A DNA stretch of 64,000 nucleotides from NCBI RefSeq assembly GCF_002763455.1, contig NZ_NIXK01000002.1, forward strand, positions 534,623 to 598,622. The letters run 5' to 3'. Shown here piece after piece: positions 52,059 to 61,094 of this stretch. The notes under the pieces are model-generated. The model had not been told where the DNA came from and made no database searches. It worked only from the letters and a program-made list of their open reading frames with translations. Source of the stretch: Lentibacillus sediminis (GTDB taxonomy: Bacteria; Bacillota; Bacilli; Bacillales; Amphibacillaceae). Both the position numbers and the translations under genes were made by a program. The stretch's first letter is position 1. Every line of letters starts with the position of its first letter.

Positions 52059-53096
52059 TTAGTTGCGCAGTTCTTCCACTTTCGGCATTACTTGTCTCGA
52101 GAACCGTTCCAGCTCCTCTTTCTGCGGAGAGCTTTGCAGCAGCAATAAGTCCACGCCGGCTTCTTCAAATGCCAGGATTTCCCTAGCGATTTGTTCCGGT
52201 GTGCCGACCAGATTCGGTCGCAGCCCGCGGTTGGAAACTGAATAATCCTGCAGTTGAATCTGCTGCTCCAGCTGGGATTTTGAGGTGAAATCCTTAAATC
52301 CCGAATAGCCACTCGTATCTTTCACATCCGTAATTCGCTTCAATTCTTCCTGTGCCTCTTCCTCGGTGTCCCGGCAGATCACATAAGCCGCCATGCCGAA
52401 TGACTGCAGCTGCTCACGGCCGGCTTTCTTTCTGCGCTCTTTCATATCAGTAATTTTCGCTTCGGCTTCTTCCACTGTATGTCCGTGAATGACATACGCA
52501 TCACAAAGCGAGGAAATTACCTGCTTGCCTTTGTCACTTTCACCGCCGGCATACAAAACAGGGTTCGGTCGCTGCAGGGGTTTAGGGGCAAGTTTTGTAT
52601 CCTCAATTTTATAGAACTTGCCGTCATAGGAAAACGTTTCTTCGGTCCACAAGCCCTTTAAAATTTCCAGGAACTCAGTCGTCCGCTCATACCGCTCATC
52701 ATGCTCGGTAAAATCCCCGCCGTATTGTTTGGCTTCTTCTGCCCACCATCCGGATACGACATTTAATGTAAAACGTCCATTGCTGATATGGTCAATATTC
52801 GCGGCCATTTTTGCCGTGACAGCCGGGTTATGAAATACCGGCCGGACCGCAGTCATAATTTCAATTTTTTCCGTAACGGCAGCAAGGGCAGCCGCTGTGG
52901 ACCAGGCTTCTATGGAATCCGCGTCGGTTCCTTTGATATCGTTTAAATACAGTTCTGCAATTAAGGTGGTGTCATATCCCCACTTCTCCGCAGATTGAAT
53001 TACATCTTTCGCATACTCATACGTCGGAGGCATTTGCTCATCTTCCACGTTTCGCAGCCACCCGCCAAAAATCGGAAGCCAAAATCCATATCGCAC
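52059..53096 (-). CDS. LLM-class flavin-dependent monooxygenase (sulfonate/sulfone type)
   Basis: This 345-aa luciferase-like monooxygenase has FWLPIFGGWLRNV at the N-terminus, AELYLNDIKG, AVRPVFHNPAVTAKMAANIDHIS, GRFTLNVVSGWW and RPNPVLYAGGES. The closest types are SsuD/SfnG enzymes, which use FMNH2 and O2 to cleave C-S bonds in sulfonates or sulfones. An S-box riboswitch upstream agrees with sulfur scavenging. GTG 53096 is about 10 nt after GGAG; GTG 53105 is almost touching it. No ssuABC genes are adjacent. Confidence 0.85.
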   Translation of the reverse strand: MRYGFWLPIFGGWLRNVEDEQMPPTYEYAKDVIQSAEKWGYDTTLIAELYLNDIKGTDADSIEAWSTAAALAAVTEKIEIMTAVRPVFHNPAVTAKMAANIDHISNGRFTLNVVSGWWAEEAKQYGGDFTEHDERYERTTEFLEILKGLWTEETFSYDGKFYKIEDTKLAPKPLQRPNPVLYAGGESDKGKQVISSLCDAYVIHGHTVEEAEAKITDMKERRKKAGREQLQSFGMAAYVICRDTEEEAQEELKRITDVKDTSGYSGFKDFTSKSQLEQQIQLQDYSVSNRGLRPNLVGTPEQIAREILAFEEAGVDLLLLQSSPQKEELERFSRQVMPKVEELRN

Positions 53097-53131
53097 AAAC
53101 TCCACTCTCCTTCTTTATCTTTTTCCATTAC

Positions 53132-53163
53132 AAAAGGCCCTTTTCCAGATAAGAAAAGAGCCT
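53132..53163 (-). terminator. S-box expression-platform terminator
   Basis: On the minus strand AGGCTCTTTTC and GAAAAGGGCCT (one G-T pair) form a stem followed by TTTTG, between the aptamer and the monooxygenase start. Confidence 0.75.
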
Positions 53164-53184
53164 GACATTCGAAAATGGTTGCAT

Positions 53185-53298
53185 CTCTTCTTATCTCCCA
53201 GACACTTTGCCTGATGGAATTGGCACAGTATTCGTTACGAACCTGTTGCCGAGGCTTCAAAGGGCCATGTCCCTCCACCTCTCTGGATAAGAAAATCT
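53185..53298 (-). ncRNA. SAM-I (S-box) riboswitch of the monooxygenase operon
   Basis: On the minus strand TTCTTATCCAGAGAGGTGG, AGGGACATGGCCC, TTTGAAGCCTCGGCAAC and the closing GATAAGAA are in S-box order. It places the two-gene operon under SAM control, so it is expressed during methionine or sulfur shortage. Confidence 0.95.
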
Positions 53299-53622
53299 AT
53301 ATAATTATCAACCTATAATAAAGGTAATTTTCAGTAATGTCAAGCGAAGGAAAGAACTCTTTTTATAAACTTATGCTGCTCTTTTTCTTTTTGTTTGGAC
53401 ATTCTCACTCCTTAAAAAATTAATCTTATCTGTTTACTTATGTTTAACTAAGTATATCACATACATTAAAACAATACCATTCCACTGTCTCGCAGGATCA
53501 TCTGCAAAAAACTGCGTCAAGAACCCCTACCCTAAACAAAATAAAATGCCTTCCAAACTCTCCACGTTCCATCGCTTTTCTCTCCCTTCACAAAAATTCT
53601 AAAATTACTTGCTGTATTTCCA

Positions 53623-53691
53623 TTGACCTTTCTCTAATTTGTGTTATATTTAAGATGTAATTTAATTGAGAATGAATATCATTCTTAATTA
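53623..53691 (+). promoter_or_regulatory. yclN promoter and Fur box
   Basis: TTGACC (53623-53628) and TATATT (53645-53650) are 16 nt apart with TG before the -10 box. At 53666-53691 lies TGAGAATGAATATCATTCTTA, a strong Fur box covering the start region. A weaker half-box (GAAAATGATAC) follows at 53701. Iron-loaded Fur should block this promoter. Confidence 0.8.
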
Positions 53692-54030
53692 GAGCAGTTT
53701 GAAAATGATACTTATTATTAATAACCGAAAATAGAGAGAAATGGGGAGCACAGTAAAATCTCCAGCTTTTTTTCCAAGAAGAGGTCGATACATGGTGATA
53801 CGCTACCCTAGTTTTAGCACTCATCGTATTATCTTGCAGCTGTTTTTTAGTGGTGCGGCTTTTATACTATTCCTTTAGGTTGTTTAACGTTTAGTAATAT
53901 TGTAAGCTCTGTCTCTATTTTCTTCGCATAGCAGAACAGCCTTATTCAGAACATGCGTTCATGGATGTTTCTAATATATAATGAATAAATTTCAGTTACG
54001 AACCAGAACAACAAGTTATGAGGTTTAAGA
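53692..54030 (+). other. Long untranslated leader before yclN
   Basis: About 340 nt separate the Fur box from the yclN start. It contains a 45-codon frame (53741-53878; MGSTVKSPAFFPRRG) without a convincing ribosome site. I find no known riboswitch. The leader may hold a second promoter or post-transcriptional control. Confidence 0.4.
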
Positions 54031-54987
54031 ATGAAACTATGGATATTAATAATTGTAACGATGATTCTATCAGTGATATCACTATTTATAGGTGCGATAG
54101 ATATTACCTTAAGTGACTTGCTGGACCCGGATTCGGATGAGATGCAAATCTTTTTAATAAGCCGATTGCCCCGGTTATTGGCAATAATAATGGCAGGCGC
54201 AGGAATGAGTATAGCTGGTCTGATTATGCAAAGTCTGAGTCGAAATAAATTTGTATCTCCAACAACAGCCGGAACATTGGATGCTGCTAAACTGGGGATC
54301 ATGATATCGATGCTGTTTATTACAAATGTCACGTACACACAGCAAATTATCTTCAGTTTCGTGTTCTCTTTAGCAGGCACTTTCCTTTTTATGCAAATCC
54401 TGGAACGAATTAAATTTAAAGATGTTATATTTGTTCCATTAATTGGGCTTATGTATGGGAATATTCTAGGCTCTATTACTGTATTTTTCGGTTATGAAGC
54501 TAATATTCTCCAAAACCTTCAATCTTGGTTTATGGGCAGCTTCACAACAATTATTGCTGGTCGTTATGAGTTATTATATATAAGTATTCCAGCTATAGTT
54601 CTCGCTTATATCTATGCAAATAAGTTCACCGTTGCCGGTATGGGAGAGGATCTGGCGAAGAACTTAGGTATGAGTTATAAGCTGGTCCTTAATTTAGGTC
54701 TTATGCTTGTCGCAATTATTTCTACATCTGTCGTACTAACTGTCGGTGTTATTCCGTTTTTAGGTCTTATCGTACCTAACATCGTATCTATTTTTCAGGG
54801 AGATAACATTCGTAAAACAATACCTCTTACAATGGTACTTGGGGTTGCATTTTTATTAATTTGCGACATAATCGGCCGTATCATCGTACATCCGTATGAG
54901 ATACCAGTAAACGTTACAGTGGCAGTAATTGGCAGTGCAATCTTCTTAATTTTGTTATTTAGGGGGAGAGCATATGCAAAGAATTAG
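54031..54987 (+). CDS. yclN: Petrobactin-type siderophore permease YclN
   Basis: This 318-aa FecCD permease resembles B. subtilis YclN: SRLPRLLAIIMAGAGMSIAGLIMQ, SRNKFVSPTTAGTLDAAKLG and GVIPFLGLIVPNIVSIFQGDNIRK. It forms one half of the channel with YclO, driven by YclP and fed by the lipoprotein YclQ, for petrobactin/catecholate iron uptake. It overlaps yclO by 14 nt. The gene is AT-rich compared with its neighbours. Confidence 0.92.
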   Translation: MKLWILIIVTMILSVISLFIGAIDITLSDLLDPDSDEMQIFLISRLPRLLAIIMAGAGMSIAGLIMQSLSRNKFVSPTTAGTLDAAKLGIMISMLFITNVTYTQQIIFSFVFSLAGTFLFMQILERIKFKDVIFVPLIGLMYGNILGSITVFFGYEANILQNLQSWFMGSFTTIIAGRYELLYISIPAIVLAYIYANKFTVAGMGEDLAKNLGMSYKLVLNLGLMLVAIISTSVVLTVGVIPFLGLIVPNIVSIFQGDNIRKTIPLTMVLGVAFLLICDIIGRIIVHPYEIPVNVTVAVIGSAIFLILLFRGRAYAKN

Positions 54988-55930
54988 TAAGAGGTTGATT
55001 TTCTTAGCAGTACTGGCAATGATTAGTGTTCTATTATACGCATTTTATGATATAAAGGGTGGTTTTGATTACGCCTTTCCCAGACGTGTTCTTCGTATAG
55101 CGGCAATGGTGGTTACAGGAGTAGCTATTTCTTATGCAACAGTTGCTTTCCAGACCATTACACAAAACCGTATATTAACCCCTTCCATTATGGGGGTTGA
55201 CTCCATGTATGAAGTAGTGCAGACACTAATTTTTTTCCTTGCAGGATCTACGTCGATTTGGGTAATAAATAACTATTTAAATTTTGGTGCAGCACTTATT
55301 GCAATGGTTCTATTTGCGCTTGTTTTATACCGATTTCTATTCAGAACAAATAAATATCCAATCTATTTACTGCTGCTAATTGGTATAATTTTAGGAACGC
55401 TTCTCGGGAGTTTGGTAACTTTTCTCCAGGTTTTAATTGATCCTGTTGAATATATGAGCTTACAAACATTCTTATTTGCAAGTTTCATGGATGTTAAAGC
55501 AGAAGTTTTGTATATTGCGATTGCCATCTTATTCGCTGCATTTATTTACGGCCATCGTATTATGGATCAGCTGGATGTTATGTCGCTTGGTCGTGAAAAT
55601 GCAATGAATCTTGGTATTAATTACGACCGTATGGTAATGAATGTGTTAATTTTAGCATCGGTGTTGATTGCTACGTCAACAGCCTTAGTTGGTCCGATTA
55701 CATTCTTAGGTTTATTGGTAGCAAACTTGTCCTACCAATATTTGGTTACATATAAGCACTCCACCCTCATTTTAGGTGCAAGTCTTATAAGTATTATTGC
55801 GTTAGTAGGGGGACAATTTATTGTTGAACATATATTTGAATTGCGTACGACATTGAGTGTTATTATTAATTTCATTGGTGGTATTTACTTCATTTACTTA
55901 CTATTAAAGGAAAGCAGGGCGATAAAATGA
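54974..55930 (+). CDS. yclO: Petrobactin-type siderophore permease YclO
   Basis: This 318-aa FecCD permease is the second channel half: PRRVLRIAAMVVTGVAISYATVAFQ, TQNRILTPSIMGVDSMYE and VGPITFLGLLVANLSYQY. About nine to ten spans are visible. Its start lies inside yclN and its stop overlaps yclP (ATGA), so the three genes are translated together. Match to B. subtilis YclO is by pattern and gene order. Confidence 0.92.
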   Translation: MQRISKRLIFLAVLAMISVLLYAFYDIKGGFDYAFPRRVLRIAAMVVTGVAISYATVAFQTITQNRILTPSIMGVDSMYEVVQTLIFFLAGSTSIWVINNYLNFGAALIAMVLFALVLYRFLFRTNKYPIYLLLLIGIILGTLLGSLVTFLQVLIDPVEYMSLQTFLFASFMDVKAEVLYIAIAILFAAFIYGHRIMDQLDVMSLGRENAMNLGINYDRMVMNVLILASVLIATSTALVGPITFLGLLVANLSYQYLVTYKHSTLILGASLISIIALVGGQFIVEHIFELRTTLSVIINFIGGIYFIYLLLKESRAIK

Positions 55931-56697
55931 TTAAAATCAAAGAGTTGACAAAGCAATTTGGTAAAAAGAATGTTGTAGATAACGTTTCAATAAACATTAA
56001 GCCCGGGACGATAACGTCATTTATTGGTCCGAATGGAGCTGGTAAATCTACATTATTGTCAATGGTGAGCCGGTTATTGGACTCTGATACCGGTGAAGTA
56101 TTACTTGACCAAAATAATGTGAAAAAGTGGAAGTCGAATGAGTTTGCAAAACGTGTTTCCATTTTAAAACAGTCCAACTTTTTAAATGTACGTTTAACTG
56201 TACGTGAATTAATTTCATTTGGCCGTTATCCGTATTCTAAAGGCCGCTTGACAGCGGAAGATGAAAAGTTCATCGATCAGGCTATTGATTATATGAATTT
56301 ACATGATATGGAGGACCAGTTGATTGATGAGTTATCCGGCGGGCAGAAACAGCGTGCTTTTATCGCGATGGTAATTGCTCAGGATACAGAATATATATTA
56401 CTTGATGAGCCCTTAAACAACTTGGACATGAAGCATTCTGTACAAATTATGAAAACACTAAGGAAGCTTGTAAACGAGCTTGGTAAAACAGTTGTTATTG
56501 TTTTACATGATATTAATTTTGCATCTGTCTATTCAGATCGTATTGTCGCCTTAAAGGATGGAAAATTAGTGAAAAACGGTCCGACAAATGAAATCATTAA
56601 CTCCCAAACCCTGCGTGAAATTTATGGAATGGATATACCAATTCAGGAACAGAACGGTTGCCGTATTTGTGTATATTTTAATGCTCATGCTAATTAG
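55927..56697 (+). CDS. yclP: Siderophore ABC transporter ATPase YclP
   Basis: This 256-aa FecE/FepC-type ATPase has Walker A GPNGAGKST (34-42), the signature LSGGQKQRAF (about 134-143), Walker B YILLDEPLNNLD and switch VLHDINFA. It energises YclNO. It starts in the yclO stop (ATGA). A 360-nt gap with hairpins and a new promoter separates it from yclQ. Confidence 0.93.
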   Translation: MIKIKELTKQFGKKNVVDNVSINIKPGTITSFIGPNGAGKSTLLSMVSRLLDSDTGEVLLDQNNVKKWKSNEFAKRVSILKQSNFLNVRLTVRELISFGRYPYSKGRLTAEDEKFIDQAIDYMNLHDMEDQLIDELSGGQKQRAFIAMVIAQDTEYILLDEPLNNLDMKHSVQIMKTLRKLVNELGKTVVIVLHDINFASVYSDRIVALKDGKLVKNGPTNEIINSQTLREIYGMDIPIQEQNGCRICVYFNAHAN

Positions 56698-56819
56698 TCG
56701 GAATAATAAACGCATTTTTAAGCCTGTCAGCCCGTATAAACGTAGTCTTCTTCGTTATGTGCGGGCTGTTGTATATTACAAACAGCCTTTATTAAAGATG
56801 GTATGCCACATTATCAGAA

Positions 56820-56901
56820 AACTTGGCTTTTCGCCAAGCCTTTATGGCGAAAGCCTTAGTTGCACTTATGCAGGATAAGAAAGTTTTATGCTTTCTTATC
56901 T
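56820..56901 (+). other. Hairpins between yclP and yclQ
   Basis: CTTGGC-TTTTC-GCCAAG (from about 56822) forms a short stem, GGCTTTTCGCC can also pair with GGCGAAAGCC, and GATAAGAAAG/CTTTCTTATC (56876-56902) forms a 10-bp stem. None has a good T run. They may weaken read-through so that yclQ depends on its own promoter. Confidence 0.5.
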
Positions 56902-56957
56902 GCTAAAGTAACTTAAAATTTTTGTTTGAATTTTTTAGAAAAAATTTGTAGAGGGTA

Positions 56958-57024
56958 TTGACGGCAACGATTAATAATTCTATAATGATTATAGCCTTAA
57001 TTGAGAATGATTATCATTATTAAT
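56958..57024 (+). promoter_or_regulatory. yclQ promoter and Fur box
   Basis: TTGACG (56958-56963) and TATAAT (56981-56986) are 17 nt apart. At 57001-57024 TTGAGAATGATTATCATTATT is a near-consensus Fur box starting about +8. The binding protein thus has its own iron-controlled promoter. Confidence 0.88.
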
Positions 57025-57060
57025 TGGATGGCTAATATAATATTAGGAGGAAGAAATATT

Positions 57061-58122
57061 ATGCAAAAAAGGATATTACTTGGCATTACATTTGCAATGC
57101 TAGTGCTCTTTCTCGTAGCTTGTGGTTCTAATGAATCCGCTAATGAAGAAGGAAATACAGCTTCTGGTGGGGAAGAAACAACGGAAGAGGCTGCAGATGA
57201 GAATACAGATGAGAGCGCAGAAGAATCTGGTTCTACATATCCAATGACAGTTTCTTCAACCCTTTCTTCACATGAAAGCAGAGATGGAACTCAAAGTAAT
57301 TTTGAAGATGTAAATTTCGAGTCCCAGCCTGAAAATATTGTTGTATTTGATTATGGTTTCTTAGATACACTGGATGCACTTGGTATTGAAGGGATTGTTG
57401 GGGTTCCTAAAGGAGCTACCTTACCAACTCACCTTGAGGATTACAATTCAGATGAGTATACAAATATCGGTACATTAAAAGAACCGCTACTTGAAGATAT
57501 TGCAGCATTAGAGCCGGATGTAATTTTTATTTCTGGTCGCCAAGCTGCATTCTATGATCAATTGAAAGAAATTACTCCTAATGTAGTATTCGTGGGTGCT
57601 GATCAAGAAAACTATTGGGAAACATTTACAGCTTCTGTAGATTTAGCTGCGAAAATGTTCGATAAACAAGAAGAAGCTGAAGAACATATGGCTGAGTTAA
57701 ATTCTAAAATAGAAGAAATCAATAGCCTTGCTGGAAATTATGACTCAAGCTTAGTAACGTTGTACAATGAAGGTCAATTATCCGGATATTCAACGCCATC
57801 TCGTTTTGGGTACATTTATGATGTATACGGATTCCAGCCGGTGACAGAAGATATCGAATCTTCAAGCCACGGTTCTAACTTTGGATATGAAGCAGTTTTA
57901 GAATTCGATCCACAAGTGCTGTTCGTCATCGACCGTACTGCAGCCATTAGCGAGGGTAATTCAAATATTGAAGCTGACATGGAAAATGAGATTATTCAGC
58001 AAACTACTGCTTATCAAAATGACCAAATTGTTTACTTAGACGGCCAACTATGGTACTTAGGTGGCTCCGGTTTACAATCTGAGCTTACAAAAATGGAAGA
58101 ATTATTAGCTGAGTTGGAATAA
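57061..58122 (+). CDS. yclQ: Petrobactin-binding lipoprotein YclQ
   Basis: The 353-aa lipoprotein has a signal ending LFLVACGS (Cys21) and an acidic Glu/Asn-rich linker (about 25-60). The siderophore-binding fold shows QPENIVVFDYGFLDTLDALGIE, GTLKEPLLEDIAALEPDVIFIS and SSHGSNFGYEAVLEFDPQVLFV. It matches B. subtilis YclQ, which captures petrobactin outside the membrane. ATG 57061 follows TTAGGAGGA. It has its own Fur-controlled promoter downstream of yclNOP. Confidence 0.92.
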   Translation: MQKRILLGITFAMLVLFLVACGSNESANEEGNTASGGEETTEEAADENTDESAEESGSTYPMTVSSTLSSHESRDGTQSNFEDVNFESQPENIVVFDYGFLDTLDALGIEGIVGVPKGATLPTHLEDYNSDEYTNIGTLKEPLLEDIAALEPDVIFISGRQAAFYDQLKEITPNVVFVGADQENYWETFTASVDLAAKMFDKQEEAEEHMAELNSKIEEINSLAGNYDSSLVTLYNEGQLSGYSTPSRFGYIYDVYGFQPVTEDIESSSHGSNFGYEAVLEFDPQVLFVIDRTAAISEGNSNIEADMENEIIQQTTAYQNDQIVYLDGQLWYLGGSGLQSELTKMEELLAELE

Positions 58123-58143
58123 GTTAAATCCCTATAACCTATT

Positions 58144-58174
58144 AAAGAAGGCAGCCAAATGGCTGCCTTCTTTA
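58144..58174 (+). terminator. Bidirectional terminator between yclQ and ectC
   Basis: AAAGAAGGCAGCC pairs perfectly with GGCTGCCTTCTTT around AAAT. Confidence 0.9.
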
Positions 58175-58198
58175 ATCACGAAAACTTATTCTTTTGTG

Positions 58199-58585
58199 TT
58201 ATTCAGTCAATAGCGGATAAAACCCTTCCTCATTATGGGTTTCCGTACCAACAAGCGCAGGGTTAAACACACAGACCATGCGCATTTGTGTCGTTGCACG
58301 CAAGCGGTGTTTGTCATTCTCATCCAGGAGATACATCGTCCCTGCCTTGATTTCAAATACCTCGCCAGTCTCCACTTTTTCAATTTCCCCTTCGCCTTCA
58401 ATACAGTAAACTGCTTCAATATGGTGTTTATACCAGAAAAAATTGTCGGTGCCGGCTTTGATAATTGTATCATTCATGCTGAAGCCAACCCCGTCTTTAT
58501 TCAGGATAAACCGGCGACTCGTCCAGTTCTCTGAAGATGTCTCGTCTTCGGTGCCAATAATGTTGTCCAGTGATTTAATAATCAA
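58199..58585 (-). CDS. ectC: L-ectoine synthase
   Basis: This 128-aa cupin enzyme closes N-gamma-acetyl-diaminobutyrate to ectoine, the compatible solute of many halophiles. Markers are MIIKSLDNIIGTEDE, TSRRFILNKDGVGFSMN, WYKHHIEAVYCIEGEGE, TMYLLDENDKHRLRA and CVFNPALVGTETHNEEG. It starts with TTG 8 nt after GGAG, 30 nt downstream of ectB. Final step and last gene of the ect operon. Confidence 0.97.
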   Translation of the reverse strand: MIIKSLDNIIGTEDETSSENWTSRRFILNKDGVGFSMNDTIIKAGTDNFFWYKHHIEAVYCIEGEGEIEKVETGEVFEIKAGTMYLLDENDKHRLRATTQMRMVCVFNPALVGTETHNEEGFYPLLTE

Positions 58586-58615
58586 TTCTCATTCTCCTCA
58601 TCTTTACACATATTT

Positions 58616-59890
58616 TTATTTAGTCAATGCTTGCTGGATGCTGTCTTCCAGAATCGCCAGTCCTTTTTCCAGTCCGTCCCTATCAATGATGAGCGGCGGA
58701 AGGAATTTGACCACTTCATCATCTGGTCCTGATGTTTCCACAATCAGACCGCGCTTAAACGCTTCTGCACAAATGTCGCTGGCAAGATCTTCTTTATCCA
58801 TAGCAATTCCTTGCATCAATCCTCTGCCTCTGGCTTCACCGTTCATTTCCGGGTATTTTTCAATCAGCGCTTGAATCACTTCACTTAGGTACGCTCCCTT
58901 TTCCTGCACATCCTTGCTGAATGCATCGGTTTCCCAGCGAGTCAGTGCTTCGGTGGCAGCAATGAAGGCCAGATTATTTCCGCGGAAGGTTCCATTATGC
59001 TCACCAGGCCCCCACTGGTCGTATTCCGGCTTAATCAGTGTGATTGCCATAGGCAAGCCAAAGCCGCCGATGGATTTGGAAAGGCAGACGACATCCGGTT
59101 TGATGCCGGCTGGTTCGAAGCTGAAGAACGTCCCGGTTCGCCCGTTCCCTGCCTGAACATCATCAACAATCAGCAGGATATCCCAGCGCCGGCAAATTTT
59201 CTCAATAGCTTTTAGCCATTCCATCCTTGCTGCGTTAATGCCGCCTTCACCTTGAACAGTCTCCAGAATAATCGCCGCCGGCAGGGCAACCCCGCTGCCG
59301 CTGTCTTCCAGAAAGCGTTCCAGATAGGCAATGGAATCCTGGTCCTCGACATACTCATCAAATGGCATGGAAACGGTGTGATGGAGCGGAACCCCTGCTC
59401 CGTGCCGCTTAAATGAATTCGCCGTAACAGAAAGCGACCCGATCGTCATGCCGTGAAATGCATTCGTAAAGCTAATCACAGTATCACGGCCGGTCACTTT
59501 CCTGGCAATTTTCAATGCACTTTCCACCGTGTTAGTTCCAGTCGGTCCAGGAAACATGATCTTATAATCCAGATCACGGGGTGTTAGAATAACCTCTTTG
59601 AAGCGTTCCAGAAAGTCTTTTCTTGGGGTTGTGCCCATATCGAGGCTGTGAATAATCCCATCATTTTTAATATATTCAATCACTTTTTCCTGCATCTTAT
59701 CATCATTGTGACCATAATTCATGGTCCCTGCCCCTGCAAAAAAATCGATATATTCCTTTCCATCCGTATCCCACAGCTTATAGCCCTTGGCTTTTTCAAA
59801 AATTGCCGGCCAGCCTCGGCTGTAGCTTCTTACGGCGGATTCTATTTCTTCAAAGGTTTTCATTTTCATATCCTTTACTGCTGTTGTCAT
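58616..59890 (-). CDS. ectB: Diaminobutyrate-2-oxoglutarate aminotransferase
   Basis: This 424-aa class III PLP aminotransferase converts aspartate semialdehyde to L-2,4-diaminobutyrate, the first step to ectoine. It shows [14 protein letters not shown] (49-62), [32 protein letters not shown] and the Schiff-base Lys272 in [11 protein letters not shown]. The ATG follows AAAGGA by 7 nt. A family B repeat of about 300 bp lies between it and ectA, so coupling to ectA is looser than in a compact operon. Confidence 0.97.
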   Translation of the reverse strand: MTTAVKDMKMKTFEEIESAVRSYSRGWPAIFEKAKGYKLWDTDGKEYIDFFAGAGTMNYGHNDDKMQEKVIEYIKNDGIIHSLDMGTTPRKDFLERFKEVILTPRDLDYKIMFPGPTGTNTVESALKIARKVTGRDTVISFTNAFHGMTIGSLSVTANSFKRHGAGVPLHHTVSMPFDEYVEDQDSIAYLERFLEDSGSGVALPAAIILETVQGEGGINAARMEWLKAIEKICRRWDILLIVDDVQAGNGRTGTFFSFEPAGIKPDVVCLSKSIGGFGLPMAITLIKPEYDQWGPGEHNGTFRGNNLAFIAATEALTRWETDAFSKDVQEKGAYLSEVIQALIEKYPEMNGEARGRGLMQGIAMDKEDLASDICAEAFKRGLIVETSGPDDEVVKFLPPLIIDRDGLEKGLAILEDSIQQALTK

Positions 59891-59933
59891 CCAATCATCC
59901 TTTTATCATGATATTTTTTTGCTGCTAAACAAA

Positions 59934-60240
59934 TAAGAAATTACTGCACATTGTGGATAGCCAAACCCAGCATATGCCTCGGCCAGCTCCAGCGCTAAAG
60001 CTGTAGTGGACTTCCTTCACCTCCGTACGATAAGTCAACATCGGCTCGTAAAGAAAAGGAAGGCCGACTAAAACCGGCCTTTGCGGCCAACGTCGGCACA
60101 CCCCTATGAAGGGGCGTGTTTCCTTTATCTCCTCGGAAGAATGATCAGCTAAAACCGCCGCTTTGCGCGGCAACGCTGATCCACCTGGCATGGCCAGGCG
60201 CAGTCCATACGTCGCTAAACGGGCGCTTCCGCTTTTGCTT
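59934..60240 (-). repeat. Family B intergenic repeat, copy 2
   Basis: On the minus strand it begins AAAGCGGAAGCGCCCG within the last codons of ectA and runs to about the ACATTGTGG-type motif near 59948, just upstream of ectB. It shares CCGCGCAAAGCGGCG, AGGAGATAAAGGAAACACG, CCCCTTCATAGGGG and ACTTATCGTACGGAGG with copy 1 and contains several local palindromes. Confidence 0.78.
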
Positions 60241-60745
60241 TTTGAATGGGTCCAATTTTATACAGTAATTCTTCTTCATGCCCTTCCCGCGGAAAATCAT
60301 CTTCCGTGAAATAGGCATCAATTTCGCATTGGGTGTCCAACTTCTCCGCCAGTCCTTTAAACAATTTCCTGGACGGCAGATTGGATGGGGACACCGTTGC
60401 CTGCACCATCTTAATATCATGGGAAGATTCCCGGTTTAAAAGCTCAAACAGCATTTTTGTGCCAAGTCCCTGCCCGCGCTGGGAGGAATCGACAGCCACC
60501 TGCCAGATAAACAGGGTGGTTGGGTGGTCCGGATGCATAAAACCGGAAATAAAACCGACTAATTCCCCATCACGTTCGGCAACCACAGATGTCTCCGAAA
60601 AAATTTCACACCACATCAGGTAGCTGTACGACGAGTTGAGATCCAGGACACCGGTATGTTTAATCAGTTCCCAGACTGCGCCTCCATCACTTTTTTCCGG
60701 CTTACGAAAATGAAATTCTGCTTGCTCATTTTTTGTTTTTGTCAA
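60215..60745 (-). CDS. ectA: L-2,4-diaminobutyrate acetyltransferase
   Basis: This 176-aa GNAT enzyme acetylates diaminobutyrate at the gamma nitrogen for ectoine synthesis: FHFRKPEKSDGGAVWELIK, GVLDLNSSYSYLMWCEIF, LFIWQVAVDSSQRGQGLG (acetyl-CoA loop) and MVQATVSPSNLPSRKLF. The last residues KAEAPV and the stop come from the repeat that follows. No ATG is suitably placed; I choose TTG 60745 after AAGGGAG. An upstream start after GGAGGTGAG (ATT or beyond, to 60802) is possible. Confidence 0.9.
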   Translation of the reverse strand: MTKTKNEQAEFHFRKPEKSDGGAVWELIKHTGVLDLNSSYSYLMWCEIFSETSVVAERDGELVGFISGFMHPDHPTTLFIWQVAVDSSQRGQGLGTKMLFELLNRESSHDIKMVQATVSPSNLPSRKLFKGLAEKLDTQCEIDAYFTEDDFPREGHEEELLYKIGPIQKAKAEAPV

Positions 60746-61094
60746 TTCACCAATTGCTCCCTTGTTAATGCTCTCACCTCCGCAAATTGCTTTTAAAAAC
60801 ACTCACCATTTAAGGTTAAAGGGATTGGTAAATTTCGTCAAAACGGATAAATGAGGATATAGCGTGTTTAAACAGGCTGAGCGGGGATTAGTTCTCAATA
60901 GATGAAGTTCCCTATTAATAGCTGGCAAATCATTTAAATTGTACAGATTTTTAGCTGATTTGGTTTTTCTTGGGTGGTGTTTTTGTTTTTCGGGTCGATT
61001 CCTTGCTTTCTCTGGTTGATTCGTTGACTTTCGAACTTGAAGTTGCACACCCTATATTCGATGCAACCTCCTACCGACCGCCGTTTCAGCAAAA
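60746..61094 (-). other. ectA upstream region
   Basis: About 340 nt without a supported gene. On the minus strand TTGACG lies 17 nt before TAACCT near 60820-60845, a weak candidate promoter. An 81-codon frame (60803-61048) is Lys/Asn-rich, has no ribosome site and is not called. The plus strand is T/G-rich around 60960-61020. Confidence 0.35.

Noticed and set aside
53741..53878. 45-codon frame in the yclN leader
   Set aside because: Weak ribosome site and no family; kept only as a note on the leader.
60803..61048. 81-codon Lys/Asn-rich frame upstream of ectA
   Set aside because: No ribosome site or recognisable domain; probably the untranslated region of ectA.
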